This document shows, piece by piece, positions 18,779 to 27,952 of a DNA stretch of 64,000 nucleotides (position 1 is the first letter of the stretch; each line of letters begins with the position of its first letter). The notes under the pieces are model-generated. The model saw only the letters and a program-made list of their open reading frames with translations. It had not been told where the DNA came from and did no database searches. The position numbers were made by a program, and so were the translations under genes. The stretch covers positions 177,280 through 241,279 of the forward strand of contig NZ_JADOER010000004.1 of the NCBI RefSeq assembly GCF_018739865.1, read 5' to 3'. The stretch is from Leptothoe kymatousa TAU-MAC 1615 (GTDB lineage: Bacteria > Cyanobacteriota > Cyanobacteriia > Phormidesmidales > Phormidesmidaceae).

Positions 18779-20851
18779 TTATTGCAGGGATGCAAAACCG
18801 GCTTTGTTTAATGCCGCCTGTCCTTCTTTGGATCGCAACAGGGTGGCATAAATATTGCCTATGGGGTTGTCTGGTGTGCTTACGATATAGAGTGGTCGGG
18901 TCAGGGGATAGTCGCCCGATTCAAAGCTATCTAGGTTGAGTTGGTTGCGCTGGCCAGGGCAATTTTGCAAGTCGATATAAGGGAGCTGGTAGGGGGGATG
19001 CTGGTCAATGGCGATTGGCTTGACCGTGCATTGACCGACCACTTCTGGGGCCGATGCAAAGTAAATGGCGCCGGGCGTATTGCCGGTTAGGCGTAGGGCT
19101 TCCGTGGTGTTTGCGCTACGTTGAACGCTGGTGGCCAGGGCTTCTCCATTTAGTACAGTTTTGCTAAAGAAGATGACGGTGCCACCGACGTCACTGCGAG
19201 AAATCGGCACGATGGGTAAATCTGGCCCCCCTAGCTGCTGCCAGTTGACGGCTCGACCGGTGTAAATATCCCTTAGTTCTGCTAAACGAATAGTTTGGAT
19301 TGGTAAGTCTGGGTGGGTGACCACGGCCACCCCTTCGGTCGCAATGGGGATCTCTTCTAGGGTTAGTCCCTGTTGTTGGGCCTGCTGTCGCTCAGCTGCG
19401 GTCAGGGGGCGAGAGGTTTGGGCAAAATCTAGTTCACCGTTGATGAGCATTTGGATGCCAGTGGATGAGCCTGCGGCTCCATTGGTTGGCGATTGATAGA
19501 TCAGCTGCAAGCCTGGAATGGCCTGCTGAATTTGTGCATCCACAATTCCTCGAATCGGGGCCCAAGTGGTACTGCCGCCGTAGCTAAATTGGCCTGGGGG
19601 CACAGCTACATCCTGAAACTTGCTGACGGATGGAATTTGGACCGTTTGACTATTACTGGTGAAAAATCCTTTTTGTTTAATCCACCAGCTCCCCCCAGCG
19701 ATCAGGCCGATGAGTAAGGCCACTGCCGCCAATATGCCTGCCCGTGGTGGTGTTTTTTTTGTGGATGGGGGCGCCGCCGGTGGGGAAGCTGGCGCTGGAC
19801 TGATGGGCGCTGCGGCCGGTGCGGTTACGGGAATCGGTGGCGGCGGTGATTTTTGGGCATAGGGTGGGGCGCTTGGCGGCGGTGGTGATTTTGCCGTTGC
19901 TGGGGCCCTGTTTTGCAGTAAGGCATCTAGGCTGTCTTGGGCGCTGGCATAGCGGTCTTGGGGGCTAAAGTTCAGGAGCTTGTCGATGACGTTTGCGAGG
20001 GTTTGGTCTTGGATTTGGACGTGGGTTTGCCAATGCCAACGGTTGCTGTAGCTATCAAATAGTTCGGCGGTGGTTTTGCCGGTCAACAGCACAATGCAGG
20101 TCACTGCTAGGGAATAGAGGTCAGAGGCTGGGAAGACCTGGCCACCTGTGACTTGTTCTGGAGGGGCATAGCCGGTGGTGTAGATGCCGGTTGAGCGGTT
20201 TGATGCGGTTGCCCCGGTGACTTGTTTGACGGCACCAAAATCCAACAGGTACAGCTGATTGTCCACTGTTTTCATGATGTTGGACGGTTTAATGTCCCGG
20301 TGGATGGCTCCGTTTTGGTGGACAAAGTCTAGAACTTTTAGGATGGAAATTAGGATTGCCTTAACGGCGCCCTCAGGAAGATTGCCACGGCGGTCGAGGA
20401 TCTGGTCTAAATCTTCCCCGTCGATAAATTCTTGGACTAGGTAAAAGTATTCTTCATCGTTGCCGGAGGTGGGGGATTTGACCACCATGGGGAAATAGGC
20501 GTACAAATCTGGAATTTGTGGATGTTGGTTGCCTAGGCGCTCAAGTACTTCGGCTTCTCGGGCAAAGAGGGTTTGGGCAATTTGTAGCTGTTGCGGATTT
20601 AGTTGGGAGGAGGGTTGGAACAGTTTGACGACACAGGGGCGCTGGGTGGGGGTGTAGCGATCGCAGGCATAATACGCTGCGCCAAACCCCCCTTGCCCCA
20701 GCAGCCGGGTGGGCAAATAGCGGCCGCTCAAGATTAAGGGCATGCCACAGCTAGTGCAAAACAACTGCGCAGTGGTTTGAATCGATTGTTTTAGATTGGG
20801 ATGGGGATTAAGGGGCCGAGCACAGCCTGGCCGAGTGCAGTGTAATTGCAT
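18779..20851 (-). CDS. Membrane Ser/Thr protein kinase fused to a PstS-like binding domain
   Basis: The 690-aa protein has four parts. (1) A Cys4 zinc-ribbon-like N-terminus (C5, C10, C32, C35). (2) A Hanks-type kinase at about 44-310: Gly loop LGQGGFGAAYYA, Lys in PCVVKLF, HRDIKPSN and LDFGAVKQV; all catalytic residues are intact. (3) A Pro/Ala-rich linker and one membrane helix (AGILAAVALLIGLIAGGSWW). (4) A periplasmic PstS-like domain at about 415-690 (SYGGSTTWAP, GSSTGIQMLINGELDFAQTS, SRSDVGGTVIFF). The layout implies that a ligand outside is sensed to control phosphorylation inside. Phosphate is the obvious candidate but is not proven. Confidence 0.92.
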   Translation of the reverse strand: MQLHCTRPGCARPLNPHPNLKQSIQTTAQLFCTSCGMPLILSGRYLPTRLLGQGGFGAAYYACDRYTPTQRPCVVKLFQPSSQLNPQQLQIAQTLFAREAEVLERLGNQHPQIPDLYAYFPMVVKSPTSGNDEEYFYLVQEFIDGEDLDQILDRRGNLPEGAVKAILISILKVLDFVHQNGAIHRDIKPSNIMKTVDNQLYLLDFGAVKQVTGATASNRSTGIYTTGYAPPEQVTGGQVFPASDLYSLAVTCIVLLTGKTTAELFDSYSNRWHWQTHVQIQDQTLANVIDKLLNFSPQDRYASAQDSLDALLQNRAPATAKSPPPPSAPPYAQKSPPPPIPVTAPAAAPISPAPASPPAAPPSTKKTPPRAGILAAVALLIGLIAGGSWWIKQKGFFTSNSQTVQIPSVSKFQDVAVPPGQFSYGGSTTWAPIRGIVDAQIQQAIPGLQLIYQSPTNGAAGSSTGIQMLINGELDFAQTSRPLTAAERQQAQQQGLTLEEIPIATEGVAVVTHPDLPIQTIRLAELRDIYTGRAVNWQQLGGPDLPIVPISRSDVGGTVIFFSKTVLNGEALATSVQRSANTTEALRLTGNTPGAIYFASAPEVVGQCTVKPIAIDQHPPYQLPYIDLQNCPGQRNQLNLDSFESGDYPLTRPLYIVSTPDNPIGNIYATLLRSKEGQAALNKAGFASLQ

Positions 20852-20870
20852 GGATCAGCAACGCTTTAAA

Positions 20871-21911
20871 CTAATTGCTCTCTTCCACCGGGTTTTGAGC
20901 TATGGGTTTCCCATTCGCTGGTGATTTGGCCGGGGCTGATTGACCCGCGCCATTCTTTTTGCGGTCTGATCGCTGATCAAAATCAATATCCCGGTTAGTA
21001 AACTGGGGCAAAATTTCCTTGGTGAATGCCCCAGCGGCCGTAGAACGGTAGCGATTGGGATTGAAAATGACCGATAGGGTGCGCTTCACCACCACCGAAT
21101 CAATTTTGGCCCGGTGGATGACGCCCATTTGCAATTCCTTTTCAATGGCGGAGATGGATACAAAGGCCACCCCGAGGCCAGATTGCACCGCATTTTTAAT
21201 GGCCTCAATGGAATTGAGTTCCATTTCAATCCGCAAGCGCCGAGTTTCAATGCCGCAGCGAGTTAATACCTGGTCAATCACCTTGCGAATGGTGGACTGG
21301 GAATCGAGGGAAATAAACTTAAGTTTGTAGAGGTCTTCTCGCTGGATGGCCTGACTGCTAGCCAATGGATGGAACACGGGCATAATTAAGGCCAGCTCAT
21401 CCTCTGCATAGGGGATAATTTCAAGGGAATCTTGCAATTCTGGCGGCACCTCTCCGCCAATGATGGCTAAATCAATTTGGCCATTGCCCACACTCCACGA
21501 TGTGCGCCGCGTGGAATGGACATGGAGCTGAACGGCCACATCGGGATAGCGCTGGCGGAATAAGCCGATCATCCTGGGCAGTAAATAGGTGCCCGTGGTT
21601 TGGCTCGCGCCCACAATCAGGGTGCCCCCCTGTAACTTCTGCAAGTCTTCGATGGCGCGGCAGGTTTCTTGGCACAGACTCAAAATGCGATCGCCATATT
21701 CCAACAGCAAATGCCCAGCTTCTGTAAGCTGGGCGCGACGACCGCCGCGATCGAATAGGGGGACGTCGAGCTGGCGTTCCAGGTTTTGTACCTGAAGGCT
21801 GACAGCGGGCTGAGAAACATAAAGGCTATCGGCAGCTCGCTTAAAACTACCCTCCGCCGCAATCGCCTTAAGAATGCGCAATTGATCTAACGTAAACGGG
21901 AGGTCAGACAT
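20871..21911 (-). CDS. rbcR: LysR-type regulator RbcR (Ycf30-like)
   Basis: The 346-aa protein begins with the LysR winged helix (about residues 6-65: [20 protein letters not shown], then [14 protein letters not shown]), followed by the effector-binding domain with [20 protein letters not shown]. This N-terminal region is close to the RuBisCO operon regulator conserved in cyanobacteria and as ycf30 in red algae, which responds to carbon status. The last 40 residues are a polar low-complexity tail ([20 protein letters not shown]), longer than a minimal LysR protein. It lies 19 bp upstream of the kinase gene on the same strand, so co-transcription is likely. Confidence 0.9.
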   Translation of the reverse strand: MSDLPFTLDQLRILKAIAAEGSFKRAADSLYVSQPAVSLQVQNLERQLDVPLFDRGGRRAQLTEAGHLLLEYGDRILSLCQETCRAIEDLQKLQGGTLIVGASQTTGTYLLPRMIGLFRQRYPDVAVQLHVHSTRRTSWSVGNGQIDLAIIGGEVPPELQDSLEIIPYAEDELALIMPVFHPLASSQAIQREDLYKLKFISLDSQSTIRKVIDQVLTRCGIETRRLRIEMELNSIEAIKNAVQSGLGVAFVSISAIEKELQMGVIHRAKIDSVVVKRTLSVIFNPNRYRSTAAGAFTKEILPQFTNRDIDFDQRSDRKKNGAGQSAPAKSPANGKPIAQNPVEESN

Positions 21912-22324
21912 AACGGTTAGGGTGTCAACGCCGGTATTTCGAACAAAATCCGTGGCATGTTTCGTGAAAACCTGGCAAGAGCATTATAGGTAATCAGATG
22001 GCGCTACTCTATCGCTGTTGACAAGCTAGCCAGCGTATTAACACCGTCGAGTCCACAGAATGCATAGCTCAATCATTCCTTATGAGGGGAGAATAGCTTA
22101 AAACGTTAACTAATATGTTGATTTATGGAGGAAACTTTGAGAGAACTTTTTGAATGACAGTTTGAGATCGCAGATGATGCCCTGGCCAGAACTGGTTTAT
22201 CGCCTGCATGTATTCACTACCACCATTCCCAATATCAGCAAAAAAACAATATTAAATGCCGACAGCCATCGTTCAACACTCACTTTCACTTTGATGTGGA
22301 TTTGACCTGTCTGCCCTTATCTAT
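21912..22324. other. Intergenic region upstream of rbcR
   Basis: This 413-bp divergent region holds the promoters of rbcR (minus) and the plus-strand hypothetical gene. TTGACA occurs at about 22018. No further gene or defined operator was identified. Confidence 0.45.
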
Positions 22325-23071
22325 ATGCAGTGCCAACTGATTCAAAATTTTATAAATCTGCCCGGTATTATCGGCTTTAGCCTCACGTCCGTAGACCAGG
22401 GGGAAATCCCGAGCGACATATATTCCGTCGGCTTTAACCAGGGCCGTTGTCCCGATCAGCGTCCCCTGCTAGTGCAAGGGATTCAGCAAATTATTCAAAC
22501 TACCCCCCCTGCGTTAGAGTTCTGTGTTTTTCAATTTGGTGGGTATCAAGTGGAACTACATAAAGCTGAGAATGGAGCAATTTTGCTGATTTTTGGTGAA
22601 GGACCGCGCTCCAGTCAGCATTCAAAAGCTGTCAATGAATTAATGCACTTCATTAAGGCAGACTATGCTGCTCTAATTGAAAGTATCGAAACCTTGAATG
22701 CGGGCAATGCCTCAGGGACGATTGCCACAGATCTCGAGCAGCTGCCTACCGTACCTGTGGACACGGTGCTCGCTGCGATGAATAGCGTTAGTCAGGTGGC
22801 TAGGCGCTATCTCGGTGCTCAGCTGGTGGTCAATCACTGGCGAGCGTCCCAGCTGCGCGATAGCGACTGGCTGGGGCAATTTCAAATCGCTGCGGATGGC
22901 ACCCTCAGCGTTACCGAACGCCACCCAGAACTATCGCCAGAACAGCTCGCCGAGGTGCGCGTTTGGATTCAGCGGTTTCATCAGCGATGTACTCACATTA
23001 TTCGAGACTATGACATCCTGTTGGCACAAACCCTGTCGCCATCCCATTGGCAGTTGTTATTTGGTGAATAG
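22325..23071 (+). CDS. Hypothetical protein upstream of a 2Fe-2S ferredoxin
   Basis: The 248-aa soluble protein has no family I can name with certainty. The first 100 residues alternate strands and helices (LPGIIGFSLTSV, GGYQVELHKAENGAILLIFG), which is reminiscent of a Roadblock/LC7-type fold; this is only an impression. The second half is helical (LAAMNSVSQVARRYLGAQ, EQLAEVRVWIQRFHQRC). It precedes the ferredoxin gene by 101 bp in the same direction, so the two may work together. Its stop codon lies in a 15-bp tandem duplication. Confidence 0.7.
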   Translation: MQCQLIQNFINLPGIIGFSLTSVDQGEIPSDIYSVGFNQGRCPDQRPLLVQGIQQIIQTTPPALEFCVFQFGGYQVELHKAENGAILLIFGEGPRSSQHSKAVNELMHFIKADYAALIESIETLNAGNASGTIATDLEQLPTVPVDTVLAAMNSVSQVARRYLGAQLVVNHWRASQLRDSDWLGQFQIAADGTLSVTERHPELSPEQLAEVRVWIQRFHQRCTHIIRDYDILLAQTLSPSHWQLLFGE

Positions 23072-23171
23072 TTATTTGTTGAATAACCTTGTGATGCCCG
23101 GTTACCGATAATTAGAGATTTTTAGTTGAATAACCTCATAGCGCCCGGTTACCGATAATTAGAGATTTTTT
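23056..23171. repeat. Nested tandem duplications between the hypothetical gene and the ferredoxin gene
   Basis: A 15-bp unit GTTATTTGGTGAATA (23056-23070) is followed by GTTATTTGTTGAATA (23071-23085), spanning the stop codon of the upstream gene. A 47-bp unit then occurs twice head to tail (23078-23124 and 23125-23171), identical except for a short central stretch. The second unit ends at the ATG of the ferredoxin gene, so its leader is duplicated DNA. Confidence 0.88.
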
Positions 23172-23172
23172 A

Positions 23173-23652
23173 ATGGTAAAAACAGTCCGTTTAGAACCGA
23201 TTGCTCAAGAAAGTGCGGTGGAAACCAACGGCAACCTGTTGTCAGTGCTCTTGCATCGGGATTTGAGCGTCCTAAAAGAATGTGGCGGTCGAGGGATGTG
23301 CGCCACATGCCATATCTATGTTAACCGAGGCATGGAGTCGCTGACGCCCATCAGTCGTCGAGAACAGCGTACCCTTGCCATCATTACGTCCTGCCATGCT
23401 AATTCCCGGTTGGCCTGTCAAGCTCGAGTCATGGGCAATGGCGTAGTTGTGGAACTGCCCCCCGGCATGTACGTCAACTCTGTTCAAGATATTGAACCGT
23501 TGATTGGGCGGCGGGCGGATCAAGATTTGTTGCATCCCCTGACAGGAGCTGTGCTGGTAGAAAAAGGCAAGCTCATTACCCGGTCTATGTTGCGTCAAAT
23601 TGAAAACAGCAAAGACTTAAACCTGAATGATTATTTTCAGCACAGTACCTAA
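23173..23652 (+). CDS. 2Fe-2S ferredoxin-like protein with C-terminal extension
   Basis: The 159-aa protein has a beta-grasp ferredoxin domain with cluster ligands Cys37, Cys43, Cys46 (CGGRGMCATC) and Cys82 (RLACQ); Cys74 is an additional cysteine. The spacing C-x5-C-x2-C-x35-C fits adrenodoxin-like/bacterial ferredoxins more than the plant-type photosynthetic ferredoxin. About 60 residues follow the cluster region (DLLHPLTGAVLVEKGKLITR onward), longer than a simple ferredoxin. Electron partners are unknown. Its leader lies in the tandem duplication. Confidence 0.88.
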   Translation: MVKTVRLEPIAQESAVETNGNLLSVLLHRDLSVLKECGGRGMCATCHIYVNRGMESLTPISRREQRTLAIITSCHANSRLACQARVMGNGVVVELPPGMYVNSVQDIEPLIGRRADQDLLHPLTGAVLVEKGKLITRSMLRQIENSKDLNLNDYFQHST

Positions 23653-23913
23653 TGTTGGGCGCGTAGCCAAACGATGTGGCTCTTACGACTGCGGTTGTCA
23701 AGGGGGGGAAATTAACCTGGTGCCAGGGCATCCTGTAACAATATGTTTACACTTCAATTCTTAAAACTCTTTTAAGACAAGACAATCTAATATTTTTATT
23801 AAAGGATTTAGTATCCTATGGGTCTTTCTGACAGTTGGATAATTCTTACTATGGATTGGTAAGAGTGTCTCAATGGTGAATGGTGCTAAACACGTTGCTT
23901 ACAATGAATTTTG
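23653..23913. other. Intergenic region upstream of hrcA
   Basis: This 261-bp AT-rich region presumably holds the hrcA promoter. A canonical CIRCE element (TTAGCACTC-N9-GAGTGCTAA) was looked for and not found. No gene is supported. Confidence 0.45.
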
Positions 23914-25002
23914 ATGGCTCCCGACAATACCAGTAACCTCAGTTCTCGTCAGCAGCAGGTGATGCGTGCCACTGTGCGCCACTACGTATCAACAGCGGAA
24001 CCTGTCGGTTCGAGATCGTTGCTGGAAGCATTTGACTTAAATGTGAGTCCAGCGACGATTCGCAATGTTATGGGAGCCCTGGAACGTGCAGGTTTTTTGT
24101 ATCAGCCCCATACGTCGGCGGGGCGGGTGCCGTCAGATTCAGGCTATCGGTTGTATGTGGATGAGCTGATTAAACCATCGAAGCCCACGGCCCAGCGTAT
24201 GGATCGTTTGCTCAGCGAGCAGCTGCAGTGGCAGGGATGGAGTGTGGAGGCCTTGCTCCAAGAGGCAGTGCATATCTTGGCCCATCTGAGTGGCTATGTC
24301 GCGTTGGTAACGCTGCCTCAGCTAGAGAAAATGGTGGTCAAGCATCTACAGCTCGTGCAGATTGCGGCCCATCAGGTACTGCTGGTGGTCGTGCTCGATG
24401 GCTATGGTTCCGAATCGATGGTGGTGAGGTTGCCCCAGGGGACTACGGGGACGGGGGTGGCTGAGGACTCGACGGATCTCGATCGTGAGCTACAGATTTT
24501 ATCTAATTTTTTAACCACTCAGCTGCGCGGACGGCCCCTATCTGAAATTTCTACTTTGGATTGGGAAGAGATAGACACGGCCGAGCACCATGTTCTGGCC
24601 CTGTGCCATGCCATTGACGACTTAGCCCAACGAAAACGCCATCCTCAAACCCATATTTTGGTGACGGGTATGGCAGATGTGCTGAGCCAGCCTGAATTTG
24701 CAGAGCAGAATCGGTTGCGTAATTTGGTGGCGTTATTGGCGGATGAGCGGGAGCAGCTTTGGCCACTGATGTGTGTGGATGAGAAACATCCGCTCAAAAT
24801 TTGGATTGGCCAAGAGAACCCGTTAGAGCCGATGCAGGGATGTGCCTTGATTTCGGCTCCCTACAACCGGGATTCGATGGCGGTGGGAACGGTGGGGGTG
24901 ATGGGCCCCACAAGGATGCTTTACGAAGATGCTATTGCGGCTGTGGAAGCGACGTCTAGCTATCTGTCTGAAATCATGTCAGGGTTGGATTTGAGTACGT
25001 AG
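23914..25002 (+). CDS. hrcA: Heat-inducible transcription repressor HrcA
   Basis: The product (362 aa from the ATG at 23914; an in-frame TTG precedes it) represses groEL and related chaperone genes by binding CIRCE elements. The N-terminal winged helix has LSSRQQQVMRATVRHYVSTA and VGSRSLLE. The DNA-recognition part is VSPATIRNVMGALERAGFLY, followed by PHTSAGRVPSDSGYRLYVD, both diagnostic. The C-terminal GAF-like domain is complete (TVGVMGPTRMLYEDAI). The 3' end overlaps the convergent rhomboid gene by 43 bp. Confidence 0.95.
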   Translation: MAPDNTSNLSSRQQQVMRATVRHYVSTAEPVGSRSLLEAFDLNVSPATIRNVMGALERAGFLYQPHTSAGRVPSDSGYRLYVDELIKPSKPTAQRMDRLLSEQLQWQGWSVEALLQEAVHILAHLSGYVALVTLPQLEKMVVKHLQLVQIAAHQVLLVVVLDGYGSESMVVRLPQGTTGTGVAEDSTDLDRELQILSNFLTTQLRGRPLSEISTLDWEEIDTAEHHVLALCHAIDDLAQRKRHPQTHILVTGMADVLSQPEFAEQNRLRNLVALLADEREQLWPLMCVDEKHPLKIWIGQENPLEPMQGCALISAPYNRDSMAVGTVGVMGPTRMLYEDAIAAVEATSSYLSEIMSGLDLST

Positions 25003-25574
25003 GCGGCGATGATGCCGCTGATAAATCCAAATAGGTGGCTTTCCCAGGAAATGCCGGGTTGGGTGGGAAACAGACCCCAGAACATGGCCCCATAGGTAAC
25101 CAATATAAATAAAGCTACTGCGATCGCACCCATGGTTCGTTCATAGTAGCCGCGCCCCAATAGAAAGCCAACGTAGCCAAAAATTACACCGCTAGCACCG
25201 ATGTGTACTGAGCTGCCAGCCACCAATAGGCCGCCGAGTAGCCAGGTGCCCGCACCCCCTAAAAAAGCAATGATGACCGATGCCATTACCCAGGTGCGGA
25301 TAGATTGCAGCATCACCCACCAGCTGAGGGTCAATAGGGGAATGCTATTGGCCATTAAGTGCTTAAAATCGCCATGGAGAAACGGCGCCAACCCAATTCC
25401 CCACAGGCCACTCAAAGATCGAGGACGAATACCGTATTGATTTAGACGGCCTCCAAAAACTAAAAAATCTATAATTTCTATGGCCCAAAGGGAAATTAAT
25501 AAACAGCCCAACAGCTGAAACCGAGCTGTGGTGGCAGATTTTAGTTCAGTTAATAGAGGACGATCGGATGACAT
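24960..25574 (-). CDS. Rhomboid-family intramembrane serine protease
   Basis: The product has six hydrophobic helices. The catalytic Ser lies in HIGASGVIFGYVGF and the catalytic His in WESHLFGFISG; HLMAN in the second helix supplies the oxyanion region. These are the defining rhomboid features. It cleaves transmembrane substrates within the membrane; the substrate is unknown. The frame extends to 25652, but ATG 25574 (MSSDRPLLTELKSA) is the better start because the extra N-terminus is not rhomboid-like. The last 43 bp overlap the end of hrcA on the other strand. Confidence 0.9.
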   Translation of the reverse strand: MSSDRPLLTELKSATTARFQLLGCLLISLWAIEIIDFLVFGGRLNQYGIRPRSLSGLWGIGLAPFLHGDFKHLMANSIPLLTLSWWVMLQSIRTWVMASVIIAFLGGAGTWLLGGLLVAGSSVHIGASGVIFGYVGFLLGRGYYERTMGAIAVALFILVTYGAMFWGLFPTQPGISWESHLFGFISGIIAAYVLKSNPDMISDR

Positions 25575-26046
25575 AGTGGGAGAGGGTACGAACTCACGAT
25601 TTGGGCAGCCTATATAAAACCAAGTCGTTGCTGACTTTCCTTTAATCAGCAACGGCCAAACAAATTCCTGATGTAGGCTGCTTGTTTATTTATGGGGGGT
25701 GTCGCCTTGCGGGTCAGGATTTTTCTATCCCGTGGCATGCACGGACCTGTGGCATCCAAGGACCAAAGTTAACCCTGTGATCTACTAGTTCTAGATTAAG
25801 TCAACTCTTTAAAAGTTGCTGGTGCCTGGTTGGTAGTAAATGGGCGGTTATTGCTACTGGCCTCTGCCTGTCTTAAGTATTCGTCTGTTTAAAGATTGAA
25901 CAAAGCTGACTGTTTACCCCACCTTGTGACCGCTGTGGATAGGGGTGTCCTTTCATTTTGTGTCTGTTTAATACTGGTTTGTTGGCCTGCGTTTTATTCA
26001 GATTGCTGTGGTCTTCAGGCTCATCTCACTCCATTGACCTAACGAC
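25575..26046. other. Intergenic region between rhomboid and DUF4126 genes
   Basis: About 470 bp without a supported gene. It should contain divergent promoters for the rhomboid gene (minus) and the DUF4126 gene (plus). Confidence 0.45.
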
Positions 26047-26619
26047 GTGATTATTCCAGAACTCCTTGCCGTACTTGCAATTTCGGCGGCCACTGGTCTG
26101 AGGTTGGCCTTGCCTTTGTTGCTAATTGGCTTATTCGCAGGGGATAAGCTGTGGTCGACGGTGCCAATTTTGGCGAATATTCCAGAGACCTTGGTGATTG
26201 CTGTCTTGGTAATTTGGTCTTTGATCGAGCTGATTATTTCTAAGGATCGGGTCAGTCGCCGATTTTTGCAAAGTGCAGAACTATTTATTAGTCCCTTTGT
26301 GGGCACCATTGCTGGGATTGCGATCGCACGTTTAGCAGACATCACCGATAGCTGGCTGCTGGTGCTTTTAGCCATTACCGGTGGCGTCTTAGCGTTGGTA
26401 ATTCAAATGGTGCAAGTGGGCTGGCTATATCGCTTTAAGAGCCCGCCCATGTGGGCCATCTTTATTGAAGATGCCCTGTGTATTTGTCTAGTATTTCTAG
26501 CATTTGATGCCCCTGAGCAAGGGGGCTTGATTGCCCTCTTCTTACTATGGTTGGCGATTCGCAGTTCTGCCATCTGGCGCCAATGGCCCAAAAAAGAAAC
26601 AAATAGCCATAACAAATAG
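26047..26619 (+). CDS. DUF4126-type membrane protein
   Basis: The 190-aa protein has about five hydrophobic helices and matches the DUF4126 pattern: an N-terminal AISAATGLRLALPLLLIG, an ELIISKDR loop, and a following AELFISPFVGTIAGIA. The function of this family is unknown. The start is GTG. Its last codons lie in a perfect 13-bp tandem duplication (AACAAATAGCCAT). It is convergent with hemH, with 55 bp between the stops. Confidence 0.75.
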   Translation: MIIPELLAVLAISAATGLRLALPLLLIGLFAGDKLWSTVPILANIPETLVIAVLVIWSLIELIISKDRVSRRFLQSAELFISPFVGTIAGIAIARLADITDSWLLVLLAITGGVLALVIQMVQVGWLYRFKSPPMWAIFIEDALCICLVFLAFDAPEQGGLIALFLLWLAIRSSAIWRQWPKKETNSHNK

Positions 26620-26648
26620 CCATGGGCATTGCACACAATACCCATGGC
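26598..26648. repeat. 13-bp tandem duplication at a stop codon plus inverted repeat
   Basis: AACAAATAGCCAT occurs at 26598-26610 and again at 26611-26623; the second copy contains the TAG stop of the DUF4126 gene. Overlapping this, GCCATGGG (26619-26626) is complementary to CCCATGGC (26641-26648) with a 14-nt loop between the convergent genes. The latter is a weak bidirectional terminator candidate. Confidence 0.7.
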
Positions 26649-26674
26649 CAAAAACTATGAAATAAAACCGGTTA

Positions 26675-27838
26675 CTACATCAAACCCGCAATATGTAGGG
26701 GACCGTGGCCGCTAACCATTTCCAATAGCAGGGCCAAGAACCCAACCATGGCCAAGCGGCCATTCCACACTTCTGCAAAGGGAGTCAGTCCCCATGCCGA
26801 CTTGTCTTGGGGGTAGATCCGCACTTCCTTCTGGAGCTGGGCCGCATCTGAAAATAGCTTGCGGGGAGACTCTAGAGCTTTGACGACCATATTCCCCATA
26901 TCTTCAATAAAGACAGGGTAGGTATTTAGGGCTGGCACCCGGTGAAACCCTTCGATGCCCGCTTCCTCAGCAATTTCTCGATATTCAATATCAATTTCTT
27001 GCAGGGTTTCGATGTGCTCTGACACAAAGCTAATGGGGACAACCACCAAATCATCGATGCCTTTCGCTGCCAACCCCTTGATGGCATCCTCAGTGTAAGG
27101 CTGCAGCCATTCCACCGGACCCACCCGGCTCTGGTAGGCCAGGGTGAAATCATTGGGGCGACCAACCGCCTGCATAATCAAATCAACGCAGTGCTCCATT
27201 TCCCGCTGATACGGGTCCCCAGCCTCTTCCACGTAGCTGACCGGCACCCCGTGGGCACTAAAGAAAATATGACCGGTATTAGAATCGGGTAGCTTATCCA
27301 ATTCCTGGGTAATCAAATCAGCCATGGCTCTGACATAGCCGGGGCTGTTGTACCAGGATGGAATTAGGGTGTAGTCAATTTTTTGTAGAGCCGGGTCATC
27401 TTGCCACAACTTGTCTAATAGACGAAAGCTAGAGCCACTAGTACTAATAGAAAACTGAGGGTATAGCGGCAGAATGACAAGCTCTTCAATGCCATCTTGC
27501 TTAATTTGAGCAACCGCTTCCTCTGTAAAGGGGTACCAATAGCGCATGCCGATGTAAATTTTTACATCGCGCCCTAGTTTTTGTAGATAGGCTTTTAGAG
27601 CCTCTCCCTGCTCTTCGGTAATGCGTCGTAGCGGAGAACCACCACCGATTTCCTTATAATTTTCCTGGGACTTACTAGCACGGCTAGTGGAAATTAGCCA
27701 AGCCAATGGTTTTTGCAACCACGGAGAAGGGAGTCGAATAATCTCTGGGTCAGCAAACAGGTTGAACAGAAAGGGACGTACATCCTCAAGCTGTTCCGGA
27801 CCCCCAAGATTCAGTAATAAGACTCCAGTACGACCCAT
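26675..27838 (-). CDS. hemH: Ferrochelatase with C-terminal chlorophyll-binding-like domain
   Basis: The 387-aa enzyme inserts Fe2+ into protoporphyrin IX to make heme. It has [12 protein letters not shown] at the start, [15 protein letters not shown], the signature [17 protein letters not shown], and the catalytic [20 protein letters not shown] region. After residue 345 a linker leads to [20 protein letters not shown], a CAB-type helix with the ExxNGRxAMxGF motif. This is typical of cyanobacterial and plant type II ferrochelatases. The helix anchors the enzyme to thylakoids and may bind chlorophyll. It is divergent from the recombinase gene. Confidence 0.97.
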   Translation of the reverse strand: MGRTGVLLLNLGGPEQLEDVRPFLFNLFADPEIIRLPSPWLQKPLAWLISTSRASKSQENYKEIGGGSPLRRITEEQGEALKAYLQKLGRDVKIYIGMRYWYPFTEEAVAQIKQDGIEELVILPLYPQFSISTSGSSFRLLDKLWQDDPALQKIDYTLIPSWYNSPGYVRAMADLITQELDKLPDSNTGHIFFSAHGVPVSYVEEAGDPYQREMEHCVDLIMQAVGRPNDFTLAYQSRVGPVEWLQPYTEDAIKGLAAKGIDDLVVVPISFVSEHIETLQEIDIEYREIAEEAGIEGFHRVPALNTYPVFIEDMGNMVVKALESPRKLFSDAAQLQKEVRIYPQDKSAWGLTPFAEVWNGRLAMVGFLALLLEMVSGHGPLHIAGLM

Positions 27839-27952
27839 GACAGCGCGCTTACCTTTTAAACGAAGTTTTAATCATCTTTGACTTATCGTAACAACTAACT
27901 CCGACCTAGGCATATCGGATTTGTAGAAAATGAGAATATTTTTCATTTACCC

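Noticed and set aside
23653..23913. CIRCE operator of hrcA
   Set aside because: TTAGCACTC-N9-GAGTGCTAA was not found; only a loose GAGTG/GTGCTAA resemblance exists.
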